From assembly GCA_913061435.1 (NCBI GenBank), contig CAJXUK010000005.1:53893-117892 (forward strand): a stretch of DNA of 64,000 bases. Direction: 5' to 3'. This stretch comes from an uncultured Thalassolituus sp. (lineage in GTDB: Bacteria > Pseudomonadota > Gammaproteobacteria > Pseudomonadales > Oceanobacteraceae). This document shows, piece by piece, positions 55,551 to 64,000 of the stretch (positions within the stretch are counted from its first letter, which is position 1; each line of letters begins with the position of its first letter). The translations under genes were made by a program, and so were the position numbers. The notes under the pieces were generated by a model. That model searched no databases and was not told the origin of the DNA. It saw nothing but the letters and a program-made list of their open reading frames with translations.

Positions 55551-56486
55551 ATGAATTTTTTAACCAAAATAATGCCACACTTTATCATCATACTGACAAT
55601 CGCAGGCATCACGAGTAACGTATTAGCCAGTGGCGACGATCAGCACAGCCATGACGAGCACGAAGAAGAACATTCTGATCGCACAGAAATTTCATCTTAC
55701 TACATGCAAACCTCAGGCATAAAAACGGCCGTCGCCAGTGCGCAAAATCTAGTTCAATACGATACGCTATTTGGTGTGATTACTCCGGTGCAAGATAAAG
55801 TCTTTAGTCTGCACGCAACCTTCCCCAGCATGGTCGAAAAAATCTATGTTCAAATTGGCGATACCGTAAAAAAAGGGCAAATACTTGCGCGCTTAACCAA
55901 CATCCAGACCCTGCAAAGCTACACTCTTAAAAGTCCCTCAAACGGCGAAGTGACCTCACGCTCTGTGAATACAGGCAATCGTATTGATGCAGAAGAAATG
56001 CTACAGATTAGCGATTTATCAAAAGTTTGGGTAAACCTATCGGCTTTCCCTGAAAATGTAGAGCGCTTACAAAAAGGCCAGCGCACAAAAATCTACGATT
56101 TACACGATCATGAAAGTGCTCTGGGTAATATCAGTTATATTGCCCCGCAAATGAGTGGTGGCCATATCGCACGCGCAAGAGCCGTTATTGATAATAGCGA
56201 AGGACACTGGCGCCCGGGGATGCACGTAAAAGCCGATGTGGAAATTTCAACACTGACCGTTCCGATTGCAGTCAACGTGGATGCGATTCAAACGATGGAA
56301 AACAAAAGCGTTGTTTTTAAACATAACGACAATACCTTCACTGCTACTCATGTGAAAATCGGTGAAAGCGATGGCCAGTGGACCGAAATCATTTCGGGTT
56401 TAAAAGCCGGTGAAGAATACGTCAGCGAAAATAGTTTTTTAATCAAAGCCGACATTTCAAAAAGTGGGGCGAGCCATGACCATTAA
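55551..56486 (+). CDS. czcB: CzcB-type periplasmic adaptor protein lacking the alpha-helical hairpin
   Basis: The 311-residue adaptor has a signal peptide and a His/acidic stretch (DDQHSHDEHEEEHSD) right after it, a likely metal-binding tail. The lipoyl halves are VEKIYVQIGDTVKKGQILAR and YTLKSPSNGEVTSRSV, and only about 10 residues separate them. The usual 60 or more residue alpha-helical hairpin is therefore absent. A beta-barrel and membrane-proximal domain follow. It overlaps czcA. Loss of the hairpin changes how it could contact CzcC. Confidence 0.87.
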   Translation: MNFLTKIMPHFIIILTIAGITSNVLASGDDQHSHDEHEEEHSDRTEISSYYMQTSGIKTAVASAQNLVQYDTLFGVITPVQDKVFSLHATFPSMVEKIYVQIGDTVKKGQILARLTNIQTLQSYTLKSPSNGEVTSRSVNTGNRIDAEEMLQISDLSKVWVNLSAFPENVERLQKGQRTKIYDLHDHESALGNISYIAPQMSGGHIARARAVIDNSEGHWRPGMHVKADVEISTLTVPIAVNVDAIQTMENKSVVFKHNDNTFTATHVKIGESDGQWTEIISGLKAGEEYVSENSFLIKADISKSGASHDH

Positions 56487-59400
56487 TCACCTAATCGCCT
56501 TCGCAATCGAAAAACGATGGTTCGTCATGGCGATGACATTATTATTGGCCGTTTTGGGGATTTATAAAACGACTCAGCTACCGATTGATGCGGTTCCCGA
56601 CATTACCAACGTGCAAGTGCAAATTAACAGCTCTGCACCGGGTTACTCGCCCCTAGAAGCGGAACAGCGCATTAGCTATAGCATTGAAAATGCCATGGCC
56701 GGAATTCCTAAACTCGATCATACCCGTTCTCTTTCACGCTATGGACTGTCACAAGTGACGGTAATTTTTGAAGAAGGCACCGATATTTATTGGGCACGCC
56801 AGCAAATCAGTGAACGCTTACAAGGTATTCAAGGTGAGTTACCCGCAGGCATTGAACCCAGCCTTGGCCCTGTTGCCAGTGGTTTAGGTGAGATTTTTAC
56901 CTATGCAATTCAAGCCGACGAAAACGCACTGACCGATGCCGGAAAACCGTACAGTTCAGAAGATTTAAGAACCATTCAAGATTGGATTATTCGTCCGCAG
57001 TTAGTCAAAGTACCCGGCATTACAGAAATTAATAGCATGGGAGGCTACAGCCGTGAGTTTCAAGTTGCACCGATTCCTGGAAAATTATTTGCCTACAAGG
57101 TCACGATTAATGATCTAGTCGAAACACTTAAAAATAATAACCAGAATTCAGGCGCGGGCTACATTGAACGTAACGGCGAGCAATGGCTAATTCGTTCTCC
57201 AGGGCAGCTCAGCAACCTTGACGAAATTGCCCAACTGGTCGTCACTCGTCGCGACGATGCGCCCGTGCGTATCAAAGATTTAGCCGAGGTAAAATACGGC
57301 AAAGAACTACGCACAGGCTCAGCAACACTGGCGGGTGAAGAAACCGTATTGGGCACGGCTTTTATGTTATTGGGTGAAAATAGCCGTACTGTTTCAAAAG
57401 CCGTGGCAAAAAAACTGACCGAGATTAATGACTTTTTACCCCCCGGTATCCAAGCCATTCCTCTTTATGATCGAACGACCCTCGTCGATAAAACCATCGA
57501 AACCGTGCGCACCAATTTATTTGAAGGCGCGGTACTGGTGATCGCAGTCTTGTTTGTATTGCTGGGCAATATTCGCGCCGCGTTTATCGTAGCGCTCGTG
57601 ATTCCCTTAAGCATGCTATTTGCTATTACAGGCATGGCGATGAATCGGGTGTCCGGCAACTTAATGAGCTTAGGCGCTATCGACTTCGGCATCATTGTTG
57701 ATGGTGCAGTGATCGTAGTGGAAAATGCTCTGCGTCGTTTGGGACTCGCTCAGAAAAAGTACGGTCGCTTATTAACACTACAAGAACGCTTGTTAGAAGT
57801 GACTGAAAGCACAAAAGAAGTCTTCCGCCCTGCGGTTTTTGGCATGCTGATTATCATGTTGGTGTACTTACCCATTTTTGCCTTAACCGGTATTGAAGGA
57901 AAAATGTTTCACCCAATGGCCTTTACCGTAGTCGCTGCATTATTGGGCGCACTCTTATTTTCGATCACCTTCGTTCCCGCTGCGGTTGCCATCATTGTTA
58001 AAGGGAAAGTGAACGAAGAAGAAAACAAGGTCATGGCGAAAGCTCGTCAGATGTATCAACCGCTATTAAAACTCGCGTTAAATAATAGCCCTTTTGTTTT
58101 TATGACTGCGCTCATTTTTGTTTCAGCAACGGCTTATCAATCAACTCGATTAGGCAGTGAGTTTTTACCGCAACTGGATGAACACGACATCGCCTTACAC
58201 GCCATGCGCATTCCAGGCACTGGCATAGAACAAGCAACAGAAATGCAATTATTATTAGAAAAACGCATTATGGAATTTCCTGAAGTGCAGCATGTTTTTT
58301 CTAAAATAGGTACGGCAGAAATTGCTACCGATCCTATGCCACCCAATGTGGCGGATACCATTTTGATTTTAAGACCGATTAGTGACTGGCCTAACCCAGA
58401 AAAGTCCAAACAACAATTGGTTGATGAAATTCGCCATGCTATCGAAGAGATTCCTGGTAACAACTACGAACTCACTCAACCAATTGAAATGCGTTTTAAC
58501 GAACTCATCTCTGGCGTCAGAGCCGATGTTGCATTACGTATTTACGGCGATGACTTAGAGGCGCTTGCACAAGCCGGTGCGCAAGCTTCACAATTACTAT
58601 CACAAATTTCTGGTGGACAAGATGTGCGTATGGAGCAAGCCAAAGGTTTACCTATGATTTCGGTTATTCCTCAACGCGATCATCTAGCGCTATTGGGGTT
58701 ATCCATTGTGGATGTTCAAGATACCTTGCGCGCCGCAGTGAGTGGTATTGAAACGGGGTTAATTTATGAAGGTGATCGTCGCTTTAAATTATTAGTGCGA
58801 ATGAATGAAAGTCTTAGTAAAGACCCACAAGCCTTAGCGCAGATTCCTGTTTTTATTCCTAACCCGAGCCCCTTCTTAGAACTGGAAGCAGACGAACAAT
58901 CTGAGCTAGTGTTTGTGCCACTCGGTGAGATTGCAGACATTGTAGAAATCCAAGGCCCTAATCAAATTAACCGACGCAGCGGTAAACGTAACATCGTTGT
59001 CAGTGCAAACGTTGAAGGTCGTGACCTAGGATCTTTTATTGCAGAAACTCAAGAGCTCATGCGCAATGAATTAACGTTACCCGCAGGCTACTGGTTAGAA
59101 TACGGAGGAACGTTTGAGCAATTAGAATCCGCCAGTCAGCGTTTAACTATTGTGATTCCCATTACGCTTCTACTCATTTTAGGCTTGCTCTACAGTGCTT
59201 TTGGTTCTTTACGCGATACTTTAATTATTTTTACCGGTGTACCGCTTGCGCTAACAGGGGGCATCATCGCACTCACCTTAAGAGATATGCCTCTGTCTAT
59301 TTCTGCGGGCATTGGTTTTATTGCATTATCCGGTGTTGCGGTGTTAAACGGTGTGGTGATGCTATCGTTCATTAAAGAATTGCGTGAGAGCGGCCTAGAG

Positions 59401-59640
59401 CTCGCTCAAGCGGTATGGCAAGGTGCTAGCCAACGTCTACGCCCTGTTTTAATGACGGCCCTCGTCGCAAGCTTAGGCTTTGTTCCCATGGCATTTAATA
59501 CGGGCACTGGCGCTGAAGTTCAAAGACCGTTAGCAACGGTCGTAATTGGCGGCATTATTTCTTCGACGCTTTTAACCTTGGTTGTTTTACCGGCACTCTA
59601 TCATTGGGCTCACTCTTGTTTTAAGAAAAAGAATACTTAA
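56476..59640 (+). CDS. czcA: CzcA-type heavy-metal RND efflux pump
   Basis: ATG 56476 is chosen (GTG 56464 also in frame); it overlaps czcB by 11 nt. The roughly 1054-residue RND pump has 12 expected membrane segments. TM4 holds DFGIIVDGAVIVVEN (about residue 403), with the Asp-Asp-Glu set of the HME-RND class that exports divalent Zn/Co/Cd, not the copper/silver CusA set. It starts with MTINHLIAFAIEKRWFVM and has the NPxA-like VPDITNVQVQI motif. The metal spectrum is inferred from that motif. Confidence 0.92.
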   Translation: MTINHLIAFAIEKRWFVMAMTLLLAVLGIYKTTQLPIDAVPDITNVQVQINSSAPGYSPLEAEQRISYSIENAMAGIPKLDHTRSLSRYGLSQVTVIFEEGTDIYWARQQISERLQGIQGELPAGIEPSLGPVASGLGEIFTYAIQADENALTDAGKPYSSEDLRTIQDWIIRPQLVKVPGITEINSMGGYSREFQVAPIPGKLFAYKVTINDLVETLKNNNQNSGAGYIERNGEQWLIRSPGQLSNLDEIAQLVVTRRDDAPVRIKDLAEVKYGKELRTGSATLAGEETVLGTAFMLLGENSRTVSKAVAKKLTEINDFLPPGIQAIPLYDRTTLVDKTIETVRTNLFEGAVLVIAVLFVLLGNIRAAFIVALVIPLSMLFAITGMAMNRVSGNLMSLGAIDFGIIVDGAVIVVENALRRLGLAQKKYGRLLTLQERLLEVTESTKEVFRPAVFGMLIIMLVYLPIFALTGIEGKMFHPMAFTVVAALLGALLFSITFVPAAVAIIVKGKVNEEENKVMAKARQMYQPLLKLALNNSPFVFMTALIFVSATAYQSTRLGSEFLPQLDEHDIALHAMRIPGTGIEQATEMQLLLEKRIMEFPEVQHVFSKIGTAEIATDPMPPNVADTILILRPISDWPNPEKSKQQLVDEIRHAIEEIPGNNYELTQPIEMRFNELISGVRADVALRIYGDDLEALAQAGAQASQLLSQISGGQDVRMEQAKGLPMISVIPQRDHLALLGLSIVDVQDTLRAAVSGIETGLIYEGDRRFKLLVRMNESLSKDPQALAQIPVFIPNPSPFLELEADEQSELVFVPLGEIADIVEIQGPNQINRRSGKRNIVVSANVEGRDLGSFIAETQELMRNELTLPAGYWLEYGGTFEQLESASQRLTIVIPITLLLILGLLYSAFGSLRDTLIIFTGVPLALTGGIIALTLRDMPLSISAGIGFIALSGVAVLNGVVMLSFIKELRESGLELAQAVWQGASQRLRPVLMTALVASLGFVPMAFNTGTGAEVQRPLATVVIGGIISSTLLTLVVLPALYHWAHSCFKKKNT

Positions 59641-59658
59641 GCGAGAATAAAGAGACAA

Positions 59659-59690
59659 AAAAAAGCCCAATCTTCTGATTGGGCTTTTTT
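59659..59690. terminator. Bidirectional terminator between czcA and kdsA
   Basis: AGCCCAATC-TTCT-GATTGGGCT (59664-59685) has an A-run before and a T-run after it in the 79-nt convergent gap, so it serves both genes. Confidence 0.93.
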
Positions 59691-59719
59691 GTTTCTACCT
59701 GAGTAATCAGATGTGTTAT

Positions 59720-60637
<918 letters not shown>

Positions 60638-60665
60638 CTAGCTGCAGATTGGTTATTTGTTAAAC

Positions 60666-60806
60666 CGTGAGGCTTTGCTCACCCTAGAAGTTGAATTTTA
60701 GTCGGCACGCTGTGAATACGCCGCTTCGCTCTCCCTGTAAGCTCAACGATTGCATCCCTGCAATCGGATGGCCTTAAAAATTAACTTCTAGCGCTCACCG
60801 CTCACT
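60666..60806 (+). repeat. Palindromic element 11 (forward core), proB-kdsA gap
   Basis: Arms GCTCACCCTAGAAGTTGAAT / TTAACTTCTAGCGCTCAC are strongly complementary. The core is GGCACGCTGTGAATAC (60704) and TCCCTGTAAGCTC (60732). The inner hairpin is CGATTGC-ATCCCT-GCAATCG at 60747-60766. Its core is almost identical to that of element 7, although arms and inner stem differ completely. Confidence 0.88.
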
Positions 60807-60871
60807 AAACTCGAAACCTAAACACTGTAGCTCTTTTAAAAACAACAGAGCATTCAGTTTATATTGCAAAA

Positions 60872-61033
60872 GCATTTCGCGTATCGGTATTGAGTGTGTC
60901 GTTAAAGGCCATCTAAAAGAGGGATCTTTTAGTTGAGCTTACATGGAGCGTTAGCGCCGTGAATACCTGCAACGGCTGGTACTTGCAGCGTGCCGCATAA
61001 GGACATACTCAATAGCGATAGCAAGCGAAATGC
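60872..61033 (-). repeat. Palindromic element 12 (B-type arms), proB-kdsA gap
   Basis: Arms GCATTTCGCGTATCGGTATT and GATAGCAAGCGAAATGC are of B-type. The inner hairpin is CTAAAAG-AGGGAT-CTTTTAG at 60913-60932 (loop ATCCCT on the minus strand), next to GAGCTTACATGGA. A fragment GCCGTGAATACC (60955) lies in the opposite sense, and GCAGCGTGCCGC follows, so this is another mosaic. It ends 42 nt beyond the proB stop; with element 11 it fills most of the 516-nt gap. Confidence 0.87.
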
Positions 61034-61075
61034 GGTACTTATACCAACAGAGTTTATTGTGCTTTAAAAAAATGC

Positions 61076-62233
61076 TTACAGCACCACCAAGTTATCAATA
61101 TGTATCAATTCTTCTTCGCCAACATAGCCTAACAATTCTTGCTGTTCAGCGCTGGTCTTACCACACAGTTTTTGCGCTTCGCTATGATCGAAATTTATCA
61201 GACCTTTAGCAATTATGCTGCCTTTACTGTTCAAACATGCAACGACTTCTCCGCGACGAAAAATACCTTTTACAGCTTTTACGCCAACGGGTAATAAACT
61301 ATTTCCACCTTTTCTCAAGGCCTTCACCGCACCATCATCTAATACTAACTCGCCAGAATGCTGTAAATGTCCGGCAATCCACTGCTTGCGAGCTACCTCA
61401 GGGGCCGTATCGGCAACCAACAAGGTACCGATTTTTTCTTTAGCACGCAGACGGGTTAACACATTTTCAATGCGCCCACCCACAATCACAGTATCAGCAC
61501 CTGATCGAGCAGCCACACCTGCGGCTTTCACCTTAGTGATCATACCACCACGACCTAGCGCACCACCATCACCCGCCATCGCAGCAAAAGACTCATCAGA
61601 GGCACGGCCTTCTGTGATCAATTCAGCATCATCATTATGTCGAGGATCTTTGGTAAACAAACCATCTTGATCCGTTAATATGACCAAGGTATCCGCTTCA
61701 ACTAAATTAGCAACTAAAGCCCCAAGCGTATCATTATCGCCAAAACGGATTTCGTCGGTAATCACCGTATCGTTTTCATTCACGATCGGTACAACACCCA
61801 TTTCGATTAATGTGCGTAACGTTGAGCGCGCATTAAGATAGCGTTGGCGATTGGATAAATCTGCATGAGTTAATAAGATTTGAGCGGTATGTTTATCGTG
61901 CTGTTTAAAAGCGGTTTCATAAGCTTGAACCAAGCCCATTTGCCCAACGGCAGCAGCGGCTTGTAAATGGTGAACTTCACTAGGGCGTGACGTCCAACCT
62001 AAACGCGACATACCTTCAGCAACCGAGCCTGAAGAAACCAGCACCACTTCGATGCCTTGCGACATTAAGTCGGCAATTTGATCAACCCACGCTTGAATGC
62101 CTGGGCGATTAAGACCTTTTCCATCATTCGTAAGCAGAGCACTACCAATTTTAATAACCCAGCGTTGACCACTTACAAGGCGGTCTCTGGCGGTATTTAA
62201 ATCAACAACTGGTTTCATTGCTCTGATACTCAT
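61076..62233 (-). CDS. proB: Glutamate 5-kinase
   Basis: The 385-residue enzyme catalyses the first step of proline synthesis. The amino-acid kinase domain (residues 1-265) shows [37 protein letters not shown] and [12 protein letters not shown]-terminal PUA domain follows ([20 protein letters not shown]). Two ATGs (62233 and 62218) are possible starts. It lies 84 nt downstream of obg, in the conserved obg-proB order. Confidence 0.95.
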   Translation of the reverse strand: MSIRAMKPVVDLNTARDRLVSGQRWVIKIGSALLTNDGKGLNRPGIQAWVDQIADLMSQGIEVVLVSSGSVAEGMSRLGWTSRPSEVHHLQAAAAVGQMGLVQAYETAFKQHDKHTAQILLTHADLSNRQRYLNARSTLRTLIEMGVVPIVNENDTVITDEIRFGDNDTLGALVANLVEADTLVILTDQDGLFTKDPRHNDDAELITEGRASDESFAAMAGDGGALGRGGMITKVKAAGVAARSGADTVIVGGRIENVLTRLRAKEKIGTLLVADTAPEVARKQWIAGHLQHSGELVLDDGAVKALRKGGNSLLPVGVKAVKGIFRRGEVVACLNSKGSIIAKGLINFDHSEAQKLCGKTSAEQQELLGYVGEEELIHIDNLVVL

Positions 62234-62235
62234 TG

Positions 62236-62271
62236 ATGTTCTATCGGCTTATGTTCTATCGGCTTATGTTC
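62236..62271 (+). repeat. 15-bp tandem repeat directly upstream of proB
   Basis: ATGTTCTATCGGCTT occurs twice in tandem (62236-62250, 62251-62265), followed by a partial third copy ATGTTC. It sits in the obg-proB gap, right where the proB ribosome site is expected, so copy-number change could affect translation. Confidence 0.85.
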
Positions 62272-62317
62272 AATATTTTCTACCCTCTACCACATAGATA
62301 GAAGGTAGAAAAAGATT

Positions 62318-63529
<1,212 letters not shown>

Positions 63530-63659
63530 TCATTCCCATTATAAAAGTCGAGCCCTTAGCGCTTTACCGATAAAGCACAAAAATAACATCGGTAGGCTAA
63601 CTTGCTCAACAATTCGCACCTTCATTTTAGGTACTAAATTCTATATAACATTTTTCTAA

Positions 63660-63689
63660 AACAAAAACGCCCCAGCATGGCCAGGGCGT
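63660..63689 (-). terminator. Intrinsic terminator after rpmA
   Basis: Read on the minus strand, ACGCCC ... GGGCGT (arms 63689-63684 and 63672-63667) is followed by TTTTTGTTTTAG. It lies 28 nt after the rpmA stop, between rpmA and obg, so obg transcription depends on read-through or on a promoter in the 202-nt gap. Confidence 0.75.
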
Positions 63690-63716
63690 CTTCGATAACA
63701 CACTTAACGGTAAAAC

Positions 63717-63977
63717 TTAGCTAGCAGCGATGATGCTAATAGTCTTACGGTTATTTGGGCCTTTAACTTCAAACTTAACTTCGCCCGCTTCAGTAGCGAA
63801 CAAAGTGTGATCACGACCACAACGAACGTTAGTTCCAGGGTGGAACTTAGTGCCGCGTTGACGAACCAAGATGTTTCCAGCTTTTGCCTGTTGGCCACCG
63901 AACAGTTTGACGCCTAAGCGTTTTGATTCACTGTCGCGACCGTTATTAGTACTACCACCAGCTTTTTTGTGAGCCAT
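63717..63977 (-). CDS. rpmA: 50S ribosomal protein L27
   Basis: The complete 86-residue protein starts [20 protein letters not shown], as expected for proteobacterial L27. It contains [15 protein letters not shown] and ends with ISIIAAS. L27 lies near the peptidyl-transferase centre. A strong ribosome site GGAGG precedes the ATG. rplU would be expected just beyond the right edge of the window. Confidence 0.98.
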   Translation of the reverse strand: MAHKKAGGSTNNGRDSESKRLGVKLFGGQQAKAGNILVRQRGTKFHPGTNVRCGRDHTLFATEAGEVKFEVKGPNNRKTISIIAAS

Positions 63978-64000
63978 GCTCTAGCCTCCAATTTGGTTCC

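Overview
The window looks like the chromosome of a marine gammaproteobacterium with moderate to low GC, most like the Oceanospirillales or Pseudomonadales (an Oleispira-, Bermanella- or Marinobacter-like lifestyle). From memory, the backbone follows the Pseudomonas aeruginosa block yfiH/pgeF - rluD - comL/bamD - pilS - pilR - fimT - fimU - pilVWXY1 - pilE - ispH - fkpB - lspA - ileS - ribF - murJ - rpsT - proB - obg - rpmA, in that order. Accessory modules have been placed at several junctions. No rRNA, tRNA, CRISPR array, transposase or prophage gene is visible.

Layout. 0-4.6 kb: pgeF, rluD, bamD and a glutamine-dependent nadE. 4.6-22.7 kb: the type IV pilus regulators pilS/pilR, fimT, then a complete minor-pilin/PilY1 operon (fimU-pilV-pilW-pilX-small gene-pilY1-pilE), followed by a second, diverged copy (fimU-pilV-pilW-pilX-small gene-pilY1). 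Both copies carry an unrecognised secreted CxxC protein between pilX and pilY1. 22.8-29.5 kb: ispH, fkpB, lspA, ileS, ribF on the minus strand. 29.5-36.5 kb: a GlxA-type AraC regulator, fabY, murJ, an RRM protein, an AT-rich non-coding stretch and a soluble GAF histidine kinase. 36.5-47.5 kb: an acyclic-terpene (citronellol/geraniol) utilisation cluster atuA-C-D-E-F-G with a divergent TetR regulator; atuB and atuH are not present. 47.6-64 kb: rpsT, an EamA transporter, a YeeE/YedE pair, a large thrombospondin-type-3 surface protein with a GlyGly-CTERM-like tail, a CzcCBA heavy-metal efflux operon with a His-containing leader gene, then kdsA, proB, obg and rpmA.

The most unusual content is not protein-coding. 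Twelve imperfect palindromes of about 105-180 bp sit in six gaps between co-directional minus-strand genes. Most share a core (CGCCGTGAATAC ... TCCCTGTAGGCTC) next to an inner hairpin whose loop is nearly always NTCCNT although its stem sequence changes from copy to copy. Outer arms also differ between copies but stay complementary within each copy. Five of the six gaps carry elements in convergent orientation, and each cluster starts 12-53 nt after the stop codon of the upstream gene. Seven of the twelve split the atu operon. I do not recognise this family. It resembles REP/REPIN-type elements in architecture only.

Functionally, the pilus genes would form the tip/priming complex and adhesin of type IV pili under PilS-PilR. 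The atu genes would convert citronellyl-CoA through geranyl-CoA carboxylation toward beta-oxidation under the TetR repressor. The czc genes would export divalent metals from the periplasm and cytoplasm.
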